Shown in pieces: positions 26,668-34,495 of a stretch of DNA of 45,434 nt. Each line of letters begins with the position of its first letter. Position 1 is the first letter of the stretch. The notes under the pieces are model-generated. The model worked only from the letters and a program-made list of their open reading frames with translations, was not told the origin of the DNA and searched no databases. The DNA is from an uncultured Clostridium sp. (GTDB lineage Bacteria; Bacillota; Clostridia; Clostridiales; Clostridiaceae). The stretch covers positions 1 through 45,434 of the forward strand of contig NZ_CAKVKB010000017.1 in assembly GCF_934754915.1 (NCBI RefSeq), written 5' to 3'. The translations under genes and the position numbers were made by a program.

Positions 26668-27441
26668 TTGTGCTTATTGGAAATTCGCAATATATACATG
26701 AACTATCATTCAATAAAAGGAGAAACAAAGGCTTTAGATAATGTTAAATTTAAAGTTGAAGAAGGAGAATTTATTTCTATTTTGGGACCTTCAGGATGTG
26801 GAAAGTCAACACTTTTAAATATAATAAGCGGGCTTTTGGAACCGTCAGAAGGAAAAGTCTTATATAGAGGTGAAGACATAAAAAGCAGTCTTGATAAAAT
26901 AGGATATATGTTTCAGAAAGATCATCTTTTTGAATGGAATACGGTGTGGGATAATGTTACATTAGGATTAAAAATAAAAAAAATTTTAAATGATGAATCC
27001 AAAAAACGAGTAGAAAAACTGCTTGCTGCTTATGGTCTTGAAAAATTTAAGAATCATTATCCAAAAGAATTATCGGGAGGAATGAGACAGAGAGTTGCCT
27101 TGATACGGACTCTTGCCTTAAATCCAGAAATTCTTTTTTTAGACGAACCTTTTTCAGCATTGGATTATCAATCAAGACTTCTTGTCTGCGATGATGTATA
27201 TAAAATAATAAAGCAGGAAAAAAAGACAGCAATAATGGTCACACATGATATTGCAGAAGCAATTTCAACTTCACAGAAGGTCATAGTTCTTTCAAAGAGA
27301 CCAGCTAAAGTCAAAAGAGAAATGATTATGAATTTTGACAGTGATGAATTAACTCCTTTCCAGAGAAGAAAAGAAAGACAATTCAGTGGATATTTTAATG
27401 AGTTATGGAAGGAGCTGAATGATGATAATGGGAAAAAATAA
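26668..27441 (+). CDS. ABC importer ATPase (SsuB/TauB-like)
   Basis: A 257-residue nucleotide-binding subunit. Walker A is GPSGCGKST (near 41-49), the Q loop is MFQKDHLFEW, the signature is LSGGMRQRVAL, Walker B is ILFLDEPFSALD and the switch His is in VTHD. The length and the QKDHLFEW segment after the Q loop match nitrate/sulfonate/taurine-type importers. The start is TTG 26668, 7 nt after AAAGGTGGTG; no ATG is available before the conserved N-terminus. Its 3' end overlaps the permease gene by about 20 bp. Confidence 0.93.
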   Translation: MCLLEIRNIYMNYHSIKGETKALDNVKFKVEEGEFISILGPSGCGKSTLLNIISGLLEPSEGKVLYRGEDIKSSLDKIGYMFQKDHLFEWNTVWDNVTLGLKIKKILNDESKKRVEKLLAAYGLEKFKNHYPKELSGGMRQRVALIRTLALNPEILFLDEPFSALDYQSRLLVCDDVYKIIKQEKKTAIMVTHDIAEAISTSQKVIVLSKRPAKVKREMIMNFDSDELTPFQRRKERQFSGYFNELWKELNDDNGKK

Positions 27442-28258
27442 TGATATACATTTGAATAAAGCTGGTCTTATAAGTGATGAGCATAAAAAATATTTAAAGA
27501 AAGTCCAGAATAATAAAAGAAAAATTACAATATCAAGAATAATGATTCTTGTGATTTTCATTGTTTTATGGCAGATTGCAGCAGAATTAAAGTGGATAGA
27601 CCCGTTCCTTACATCAAGCCCAAGCCGAGTTGTAAAATCTTTCATAAGTTTATATGAGGATGGTTCACTATTTAAGCATATAGGTGTAACATGCTATGAA
27701 ACTATTCTAGGATTTTCACTAGGAACAATACTTGGAGTAATAACAGCTGTAATATTATGGTGGTGTCCTGTTATTTCAAAGATATTAGATCCATATCTGG
27801 TAGTATTAAATGCGCTTCCTAAGGTGGCACTGGCTCCAATAATAATATTCTGGATTGGAAATGGCATGCCTGCAATAATAGTAATAGCGCTTTTAATTTC
27901 TATTGTAACTACAATAATAAGTGTTTTAAGTGGATTTAATGAAATTGAAAATGAAAAGATAATGTTGATGAAGACTTTTAAGGCTTCAAAATTACAGATA
28001 TTGAGATATCTTATATTTCCATATTCAATACCAGTGTTTATTTCAGCTTTAAAGATAAATGTGGGGCTGTCATGGGTTGGTGTAATAATGGGAGAATTCC
28101 TTGTAGCAAAAGATGGATTAGGATTTTTAATTGTCTATGGTGGGCAAGTTGCTCAGCTTGATACTGTAATGATGAGTATAGTGATATTGTCAGCAATTGC
28201 ATTTATTATGTATGAAATAGTTGCAGCTGTCCAGAAAAAATTAACAGGGAATAAGTAG
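27419..28258 (+). CDS. ABC importer permease (SsuC/TauC-like)
   Basis: A 279-residue membrane subunit of the BPD_transp_1 family. A cytoplasmic N-terminal tail of about 40 residues is followed by about six helices. The EAA-type coupling motif is in KTFKASKLQILRYLIFPYSI, with the following GVGLSWVGV-like segment reading NVGLSWVGVIMGEFL. The start may be ATG 27419, 27422 or 27428; 27422 has the best distance (7 nt) from AAGGAG at 27409-27414. The overlap with the ATPase gene implies translational coupling. A terminator follows immediately. Confidence 0.92.
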   Translation: MMIMGKNNDIHLNKAGLISDEHKKYLKKVQNNKRKITISRIMILVIFIVLWQIAAELKWIDPFLTSSPSRVVKSFISLYEDGSLFKHIGVTCYETILGFSLGTILGVITAVILWWCPVISKILDPYLVVLNALPKVALAPIIIFWIGNGMPAIIVIALLISIVTTIISVLSGFNEIENEKIMLMKTFKASKLQILRYLIFPYSIPVFISALKINVGLSWVGVIMGEFLVAKDGLGFLIVYGGQVAQLDTVMMSIVILSAIAFIMYEIVAAVQKKLTGNK

Positions 28259-28262
28259 TATG

Positions 28263-28309
28263 AGAATGAGGTATAGAATATAAATCGTATTCTTTTACCT
28301 CTTTTTTAT
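28263..28309 (+). terminator. Terminator of the ABC importer operon
   Basis: GAGGTA-t-AGAATA (28268-28280) pairs with TATTCT-TTTACCTC (28288-28301) with one bulge, then a T run. Confidence 0.7.
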
Positions 28310-28354
28310 TTTAATAATATATTAGAAAATGATTATTAAACATGGATATAAAAG

Positions 28355-28416
28355 AAAAAATATCTAATAAATTTTATGTTTTTTATAGAATTCATAACTT
28401 ATTAGATATTTTTTTT
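28355..28416 (+). terminator. Second hairpin with T run, upstream of the yitT-like gene
   Basis: AAAAAATATCTAATAA (28355-28370) pairs perfectly with TTATTAGATATTTTTT (28399-28414) over a 28-nt loop that can itself pair in part. It may be a backup terminator, or an attenuator if transcription of the next gene starts further upstream. Confidence 0.6.
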
Positions 28417-28508
28417 ACATTTGAAGCAAAATAGAAAAGTAGAAGAAAAAAATATATATGTTAATATAAAATAGATTAGAAATGCTTAAAATTATGAGGA
28501 GGGATTTT

Positions 28509-29354
28509 ATGAAGAAAATATTGAAAGAATATGGAATTATAACATTGGGAGTAGCGATAGTAATATGTGCATTTGAATTTTTCTTCTTTCCAAATCAAAT
28601 TGCATCTGGAGGAGTATCTGGTCTTGCACTTGTAATAAATAATATTCTTGGAATTGAACCGGGAATAATAATGGTTGTTTGTAATGTAATATTATTTATT
28701 CTTGCATTTGTATTTATTGGAGGAAATTTTGGAATAAAGAGTGTATATGCTGCATTTAGTTTATCAATTGCATTATCAATAATTGAAAAAAATTATACAC
28801 CAATAGCATTGACAGATGACCTTATGCTGGCATCAATTTTTGGAAGTACACTCCTTGCATTGGGAAGTGTAATAATGCTTACTCAGGATGCTACAACTGG
28901 AGGAACTAGTATTACAGCAAAGCTTATGAATAAATATATGAATATAGATTTTGGAAAGGGACTTCTAATATCTGATTCTATAGTAATATTATTAGCAATG
29001 TATACATTTGGAGTAGAACTTGGTCTTTTTGGGCTTTTAAGTGTGTATTTAACTGGTACTTTAATTGATAAATTTGTGGATGGTTTAAATATTTCTAAAC
29101 AGGTCATGGTTTTCACAAAAGAAGAAAAACTGGTTTCAAATTACATAATGAAAGATATAGACAGAGGATGTACAGTGTTTTATGGAAAAGGTGGATATAC
29201 TGGTGAAAATAATTGTGTAATTCTTACTGTATTGACAAGAAGACAGTTTATGAAATTGAAACAATTTATAAAAGTAAATGATCCCAATGCATTTGTTACA
29301 GTGAATGATACAAGTGAAGTATTAGGAAAGGGATTTAAAAGCTTAACAGAATAA
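28509..29354 (+). CDS. YitT-family membrane protein (DUF161 plus DUF2179)
   Basis: A 281-residue protein. About five or six membrane helices (10-200) carry the YitT landmarks FFFPNQIASGGVSGLAL and TQDATTGGTSI. A soluble C-terminal DUF2179 domain (about 205-280) follows, with RGCTVFYGKGGYTGE and a conserved VLTRRQF. The family is widespread in Firmicutes and its transported or sensed substrate is unknown. ATG 28509 is preferred (GAGGAGG 6-7 nt upstream) over the in-frame ATG 28482. Monocistronic. Confidence 0.92.
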   Translation: MKKILKEYGIITLGVAIVICAFEFFFFPNQIASGGVSGLALVINNILGIEPGIIMVVCNVILFILAFVFIGGNFGIKSVYAAFSLSIALSIIEKNYTPIALTDDLMLASIFGSTLLALGSVIMLTQDATTGGTSITAKLMNKYMNIDFGKGLLISDSIVILLAMYTFGVELGLFGLLSVYLTGTLIDKFVDGLNISKQVMVFTKEEKLVSNYIMKDIDRGCTVFYGKGGYTGENNCVILTVLTRRQFMKLKQFIKVNDPNAFVTVNDTSEVLGKGFKSLTE

Positions 29355-29370
29355 AAAATAATTAAAAAAA

Positions 29371-29420
29371 TAAGAGAGTTATGGATAGAGTACAATTCTT
29401 TCCATAACTCTTATTTTTTT
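29371..29420. terminator. Bidirectional terminator between convergent genes
   Basis: TAAGAGAGTTATGGA (29371-29385) pairs with TCCATAACTCTTA (29401-29413) with a bulge. T-rich sequence follows on both strands. Confidence 0.8.
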
Positions 29421-29427
29421 ATTTATA

Positions 29428-30420
29428 TTAGAAAGTCTGATTTATATTGCTATTTATCTGCTCATTATATAAACAGTGTAGATAATTTTTGCACTTTGTA
29501 ATTATTAAAGCAAGCAGTGAAAGTAATATAATAATAGATGTTTCTGATAATATCAGCTGTAGCCATGAACCATATTTTAATATAGGTCTTAAAGTAATAA
29601 GCTGTATTATGGCTGAATGTGAAATATATAGCACCAGTGAGTTTTTTCCAAACCATGATAGAAAAGTTTTTCTGCTGGTGAAAGTAAGTAAAAAGAATCC
29701 ACACAGTATGAAGCCGCCTATATAATGGAATACTCTTAATATAAAAGGATATAATGCTGAATCATGATAGTAAGTATAATTTGTATACTCAAATAGAAAT
29801 TCAACATCAATAAATTCTCCTCCAATGAAGGGGATTATTAGTACGGCTGCGGTCAGAATTCCTATATGAATAGAATATTTTTTAAATTTATCAATAAAAT
29901 CTTTTTTGTTAAATGCCATACCTGCTATAAAAAACGGCATAAAGAAAAATATTCTTGAAACACTGGCATAAGATCCTATACTTCCGTCAAAGCCTATTAT
30001 AAGTGAAGCTGCAACAGAAATTATAAAAGCTTTTTTATAATTTTTAACATGTTCAGATAATATATACCATACTGTCAGTGCAAGAAGATACCATAGTGTC
30101 CAGCTTGGATAAAGAAGCTGAAATTTTACACTTGTTCTGTTTAATATGTATCTATTAAATATAAAGTAGAAGATTTGAGCAAACAAATATATTTTTGCAG
30201 TATCTGCAACTTTTTCAGAAGTGCTCCTTTTGCTTTTTTTACAGAAATATCCTGAAATAAAAGTGAATAAAGGCATATGAAACATGTATAAACACAGAAT
30301 AAGATAATGAGGATTAACACTTGAAGGTGATATATATTCAAGTGAATTTCCAATTATAACACATATTATTAAGAATCCTCTTAAATTATCGAAGTAATTA
30401 TCACGTGTTTTATTAGTCAA
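29428..30420 (-). CDS. Acyltransferase-3 family membrane protein, altered catalytic His
   Basis: A 330-residue integral membrane protein with about ten helices, related to enzymes that O-acetylate surface sugars. The opening YFDNLRGFLIICVIIGNSLEY aligns with the DNLKGxLIxxVVxGHxxE start of one acyltransferase-3 subfamily, and MFHMPLFTFISGYF is the conserved second motif. At the position normally held by the conserved His of the first motif there is Asn25, so activity may be altered. The start is TTG 30420, 7 nt after AAGGAGG. It lies 24 bp downstream of the flavin reductase gene and is probably co-transcribed with it. Confidence 0.85.
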   Translation of the reverse strand: MTNKTRDNYFDNLRGFLIICVIIGNSLEYISPSSVNPHYLILCLYMFHMPLFTFISGYFCKKSKRSTSEKVADTAKIYLFAQIFYFIFNRYILNRTSVKFQLLYPSWTLWYLLALTVWYILSEHVKNYKKAFIISVAASLIIGFDGSIGSYASVSRIFFFMPFFIAGMAFNKKDFIDKFKKYSIHIGILTAAVLIIPFIGGEFIDVEFLFEYTNYTYYHDSALYPFILRVFHYIGGFILCGFFLLTFTSRKTFLSWFGKNSLVLYISHSAIIQLITLRPILKYGSWLQLILSETSIIILLSLLALIITKCKNYLHCLYNEQINSNINQTF

Positions 30421-30444
30421 TCTTTTTCCTCCTTGTATAAATTG

Positions 30445-31059
30445 TTATTTATTTTGCTGCATTTGACGCTGAAGATTTCTTCTTTTTTTTGTTTTTTTCT
30501 TCATTACAGAAAAGCCAAAAGATCCTACAGGATGTTTTTGAAGAGGAAAATATTCTCCATGACAGTATGCCATCATATTAGCATTTTCAAAATGAATCTT
30601 TCCATTTTCATCAAAAAGTTCTTCATTTACATGAGAGCTTACAACTTCTGCGATAAACATATCATGAGTTCCAAGTGGAATAATGTTTTTTACCTTACAT
30701 TCGATGTTTACAGGACATTCTTCAATATAAGGTACGCATATGTTTGTACTATCTTTTAAAGTAAATCCCATTTCTTTTATTTTATCATTCTTTTTTCCGC
30801 TTCGCACACCACAATAATCAACAGCTTTGACTAAATTAGAACCAGGCATGTTTACTACAAATTCCATAGTGTCTTTTATATATTCATAAGAAAGCCTTTC
30901 AGGTCTTATTGAAATATAAAGCATAGGAGGCTTAGTATTTATAGTACCAGTCCATCCAACTGTAAAAACATTTGTTTTTCCTTCTTTATTTTTAGAAGTT
31001 ATTAAAACGACGGGAACTGGATTTAATATAACACTGCCTTTCATTTCAATTTTGTTCAT
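30445..31059 (-). CDS. Flavin reductase-like (flavoredoxin family) protein
   Basis: A 204-residue cytoplasmic FMN-binding split-barrel protein. NPVPVVLITSKNKEG, NVFTVGWTGTINTKPPMLYISIRPER and FVVNMPGSNLVKAVDYCGVRSGKKNDK fit the flavoredoxin subfamily, whose members bind FMN and pass electrons from NAD(P)H or ferredoxin. The last 19 residues (KKKTKKRRNLQRQMQQNK) form a basic, Gln-rich tail outside the fold. TAAGGAG is 8-9 nt before the ATG. An inverted repeat at 31097-31130 lies in its promoter region. The acyltransferase gene follows on the same strand. Confidence 0.9.
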   Translation of the reverse strand: MNKIEMKGSVILNPVPVVLITSKNKEGKTNVFTVGWTGTINTKPPMLYISIRPERLSYEYIKDTMEFVVNMPGSNLVKAVDYCGVRSGKKNDKIKEMGFTLKDSTNICVPYIEECPVNIECKVKNIIPLGTHDMFIAEVVSSHVNEELFDENGKIHFENANMMAYCHGEYFPLQKHPVGSFGFSVMKKKTKKRRNLQRQMQQNK

Positions 31060-31096
31060 TAATTTTGCTCCTTAATAAAGATAATATTTTAATTGA

Positions 31097-31130
31097 TGTC
31101 AGTAATGCCTTATTTAAAAGTATACTGACA
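31097..31130 (-). promoter_or_regulatory. Inverted repeat in the flavin reductase promoter (candidate operator)
   Basis: TGTCAGTA (31097-31104) and TACTGACA (31123-31130) are exact inverted repeats, 18 nt apart and 38-71 bp before the flavin reductase start. On the minus strand the TATACT overlapping one arm could serve as a -10. The regulator is unknown. Confidence 0.4.
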
Positions 31131-31459
31131 ACATTTTGATTATATCATGTTTTTATAATAGCTGCTATCAGTTAAATATTAGCAAAAATGATTGTTGCAT
31201 AGTGTTCTGATAAAAAAATTAATAAATATATATATTTATAGAGATATTGAGTATATTATAATTTAAATATGGATATTATAAAAACCGATATAGGGATAAA
31301 TAATCCTATATCAGTTTTTTATAATCTTGTAGACACTTTATAAATTTATATAATTTAAATTGATCTGCATTATTTACATTAGTTTATATTATACTATAAG
31401 CTAACTTATTTTTAATATTTATTTTAATTATGAAAAATTCTCTATCATTCAAATTATAA
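31131..31459. other. Intergenic region between the flavin reductase and dacF genes
   Basis: About 330 bp of AT-rich DNA. Apart from the terminator at 31281-31320 I see no ORF, repeat copy or RNA gene. Confidence 0.5.
31281..31320 (-). terminator. Terminator of dacF (works on either strand)
   Basis: AAAACCGATATAGG (31281-31294) pairs with CCTATATCAGTTTT (31305-31318) with one C-A mismatch. T runs follow on both strands. Confidence 0.75.
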
Positions 31460-32746
31460 TTAATATCTTCTTCTACGAGAATAGCTGCTTCTTCTGCGTC
31501 TTGAATTTGAAGCCATATTTTTTATAAGAAATAATAAAGTTATTATTATTATTATACTTGCCAAAGTTGCTATATATATTATTAAGTTATCTTTTAAAAT
31601 ATCACCAAATGATATGTCAATAGTACCGCTGACATTTTCATTATAATTTCTTGTAGAATAAGTTAGGTTTACATTCTTATTGAATAATAGACTCCAAGCA
31701 CTTGAATCTGTTTTGTCATAAGTTATTTCAGATTCTGCATCATTTATTGCGTTTGAATAATATGTTACATCTTGAGTTAGTTTTAAAGGAACAGTAATTG
31801 ATTTTGATGGTCCGAAGAATCCAAATGATTTATATTGGATATCTGTTGTTCCAACTTCTTCACCAGATGCTTTGTAAATTGTCTTGGACGCTTTGTAGCT
31901 ATAGTCCATGATTTTATCCATATCATTAAATTTAGTCATATCTGCATTATCGACTTGTTTGCTTTTAAGAACTACTCCGATAAGTTGTCTTCCATCTACT
32001 TCATAAACAGCAGCTAAACATCCGCCAGCAGCATTAGTTAATCCGGTTTTTCCAGCAATGTTTCCGTTTTTGCCAAGTCCAAGGTTTCTGTTTTCTAACA
32101 TAACTTTAGCACCGTTAATTTCAATAGAAGCTTCTGAAAGTCCCATAACTTCTCTTTCCCAATCATTTTGAAAAGCAGCTTTTGTTATTAGGGAAAGATC
32201 ATATGCTGTTGTATAGTGGTTTTCATCATGTAGTCCATTTGCAGTTACAAAGTTACTGTGTGTAGCACCAAGCTCTTTTGCTTTATTGTTCATCATTTCA
32301 GCAAATTTTGTAGAATCACCTGCAACATTATCAGCAATCATGTAAGCTGTGTCATTTCCAGAGAAAAGAAGCAGACCTTTCATAACATCATCTGCTGACA
32401 TTGTGTCACCAGGCTTCATAGAGTTATGCATGAAGTTGATATTTAATGAATATTCAGGTTGAGCTTTTGCAGATTCAGTAAATGTAATTGCATCACTCTT
32501 TTGTTTATTTTCAGCTAATAAAAGACCTGTTAAAAGTTTTGTTGTACTAGCTGGATATCTTTTGCTATCTGCATCTTTACAATAGATGATTTCACCGGTT
32601 TCTAAATCCATAGTAATGGCAGCCTGTGCATTTATTTCAGGTAATGTATCTGTAGAGGCAGCATTTCCTTTAATGGCTGCAAAAGGGCTCAATATAGAAA
32701 TAGAAAGAGCCAGTATAAGTGTTTTTAGAATAAATTTTTTTTTCAA
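31460..32746 (-). CDS. dacF: D-alanyl-D-alanine carboxypeptidase, DacF-type (S11)
   Basis: A 428-residue low-molecular-weight penicillin-binding protein that trims the terminal D-Ala of peptidoglycan stem peptides. It has a signal peptide (1-30). The active-site motifs are Ser67-TT-Lys70 in PASTTK, SGN at 129-131, and KTG at 233-235. A beta-rich C-terminal domain (about 290-385) is followed by a membrane helix (about 388-410) and the very basic tail SRRRRSSYSRRRRY inside the cell. The start is TTG 32746 after GGAGAG; no ATG fits. It is divergent from the deacetylase gene with a 167-bp shared promoter region. The family is often sporulation-associated in Firmicutes. Confidence 0.92.
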   Translation of the reverse strand: MKKKFILKTLILALSISILSPFAAIKGNAASTDTLPEINAQAAITMDLETGEIIYCKDADSKRYPASTTKLLTGLLLAENKQKSDAITFTESAKAQPEYSLNINFMHNSMKPGDTMSADDVMKGLLLFSGNDTAYMIADNVAGDSTKFAEMMNNKAKELGATHSNFVTANGLHDENHYTTAYDLSLITKAAFQNDWEREVMGLSEASIEINGAKVMLENRNLGLGKNGNIAGKTGLTNAAGGCLAAVYEVDGRQLIGVVLKSKQVDNADMTKFNDMDKIMDYSYKASKTIYKASGEEVGTTDIQYKSFGFFGPSKSITVPLKLTQDVTYYSNAINDAESEITYDKTDSSAWSLLFNKNVNLTYSTRNYNENVSGTIDISFGDILKDNLIIYIATLASIIIIITLLFLIKNMASNSRRRRSSYSRRRRY

Positions 32747-32913
32747 GTCAAATCTCTCCGCTTCTATTTTTAATATATTAAAACATTTTTAGTATAACAT
32801 TTATAAAGATTAATAACAATAAATGCTATATGTAAAATTTCAAAGAAATTATAATAATATGACTTATATTGAACAAACTATATTAGGAATAAAAAAAGGG
32901 GTGATATATAGAT

Positions 32914-33663
32914 ATGAAAAAAAATACTATAAATATGGTTATATTGCTTATTGCAATTATAATGACCTTAAATTTCTTTGAAATAACAATATCTGCATCA
33001 GCAGATGAAAGAAAAATAGTCTATCTTACTTTTGATGATGGACCTTCTTTTAGTAATACTGATTCAATACTTGATATACTATGCAAAAACAATGTTAAAG
33101 CTACATTTTGTGTAGTGGGAAATAATGCAATGCATAATAAAGGTACAATGAGGAGAATAAAAAATAGTGGTATGGGTATTCTGCCTCATTGTAATAATCA
33201 TGATTATAAAGATATATATAGCTCAACTGAAAATTATATTAATGATTTAAATGAATGTATAAAGAGCTTAAATGATGTTCTTGAAGAAAAGAGAACATAT
33301 AATATGGTAAGAATGCCTGGAGGTTCTACAAATACTGTATGTAATGAAGAGGTTTTAAGTAATATAAAAAATTATTTAAAAAGTATTAATATAAATTACA
33401 TAGATTGGACAATTGACTGTGGGGATACAAAGAAATCATGTGTAGCTTCAAATACAATAAAAGGAAATGTAGAAAACTCATGTGGAAAAAATGTTGTAGA
33501 AGTAGTTTTAATGCATGATTTAGAGAATAAGAAAACAACAACAGAGGCTTTGCAGGATATAATTAATGATTATAAAAAACTGGGATATGAATTCAAAACA
33601 ATTGAAGCAATGGAATCATGGGAATTTAATTATCTTGAAAATAAAAAAATAATTAATAGATAA
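32914..33663 (+). CDS. Secreted polysaccharide deacetylase (CE4/NodB family)
   Basis: A 249-residue exported enzyme that removes acetyl groups from N-acetylated wall sugars. It has a signal peptide (about 1-30), then motif 1 TFDDGP with Asp41-Asp42, motif 2 HCNNH (His92, His96: the zinc ligands), motif 3 RMPGGS (Arg133), motif 4 around DWTIDCGD (166-171) and motif 5 VLMHD (His201). All catalytic residues are present. Motif 2 normally reads H(S/T)xxH, so Cys after the first His is a small deviation. Peptidoglycan GlcNAc or MurNAc is the probable substrate. Divergent from dacF. Confidence 0.92.
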   Translation: MKKNTINMVILLIAIIMTLNFFEITISASADERKIVYLTFDDGPSFSNTDSILDILCKNNVKATFCVVGNNAMHNKGTMRRIKNSGMGILPHCNNHDYKDIYSSTENYINDLNECIKSLNDVLEEKRTYNMVRMPGGSTNTVCNEEVLSNIKNYLKSININYIDWTIDCGDTKKSCVASNTIKGNVENSCGKNVVEVVLMHDLENKKTTTEALQDIINDYKKLGYEFKTIEAMESWEFNYLENKKIINR

Positions 33664-33692
33664 TAATAAGTATTTATGCCATAAAGAACAAA

Positions 33693-33732
33693 TTTCCACA
33701 TATAGTATTAATGAAAATAATATATGTGGAAA
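33693..33732. terminator. Hairpin between convergent deacetylase and gatD genes
   Basis: TTTCCACATATA (33693-33704) pairs perfectly with TATATGTGGAAA (33721-33732). The flanking T-rich sequence is better on the minus strand, so it mainly serves gatD. Confidence 0.6.
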
Positions 33733-33753
33733 AATGACTTATAAAATTTATTT

Positions 33754-34479
33754 CTAATTTTTCAATCTTTCTATAATTGATTGTTTTGCTTTTAATTCAA
33801 AATCATCTTTTAAAGGACTTAATGTTATTTCCTTGCCATATTTATTTTTTAAAGCAAGAGATAAAAGTCTATCAGCGAATTCTGGATTTTTAGAAAGAAA
33901 TGAACCATGAAAATATGATCCAAAAGTATTTTTATAAATACATCCTTCATATCCATCAGAGCCATTGTTTCCATATCCATGAATACATTTTCCTAATGGT
34001 TTGTGATCATTTATATAAGTTCTTCCTGAATGATTTTCAAAACCTACATAAGTTTCATTAAAATCTTCATTTATTATTTCAGTATTTCCAATAAATCGTG
34101 TATTTCCGCCTTCAGTATATATGTTAAGAATACCAAGACCATCTATCTTTTCACCATTTGGTGCAGTATAGTATTTTCCTAAAAGTTGATAACCTCCACA
34201 TATAGCTAGCAAGACTTTATTAGATTCAACATATTCTTTTAATGGCTGCTTTTTTAAAGTGTTTAAATCATCAGAAACTATTGATTGTTCAAAATCTTGT
34301 CCGCCGCCAAAGAAAATAATATCTGTATTTTCTATATCTAATTTATCGCCAATAGAACAGTTTACAACATTTATGTCTATTCCTCTAAGTGAAGCTCTGT
34401 ATTTTAATATTAGTACATTACCTACATCCCCATAAACATTTAATAAATCAGGGTATAGATGACATATAGTTAATTCCAT
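33754..34479 (-). CDS. gatD: Lipid II isoglutaminyl synthase, glutaminase subunit
   Basis: With MurT, amidates the alpha-carboxyl of D-Glu in lipid II to D-isoglutamine; GatD releases the ammonia from glutamine. The 241-residue CobB/CobQ-like amidotransferase has Cys94 in LAICGGYQLLG and His191 in SYFHGSFLSKNP, close to the positions in Staphylococcus aureus GatD (Cys94, His189). The opening LYPDLLNVYGDVGN is characteristic. It begins 16 bp after murT in the same operon, with a ribosome binding site AAGGAGG between the two genes. Confidence 0.93.
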   Translation of the reverse strand: MELTICHLYPDLLNVYGDVGNVLILKYRASLRGIDINVVNCSIGDKLDIENTDIIFFGGGQDFEQSIVSDDLNTLKKQPLKEYVESNKVLLAICGGYQLLGKYYTAPNGEKIDGLGILNIYTEGGNTRFIGNTEIINEDFNETYVGFENHSGRTYINDHKPLGKCIHGYGNNGSDGYEGCIYKNTFGSYFHGSFLSKNPEFADRLLSLALKNKYGKEITLSPLKDDFELKAKQSIIERLKN

Positions 34480-34495
34480 AATATTAAATCCTCCT

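Noticed and set aside
29489..29725. Plus-strand ORF of 78 codons opposite the acyltransferase gene
   Set aside because: It lies inside a clear gene on the other strand and has no family features.
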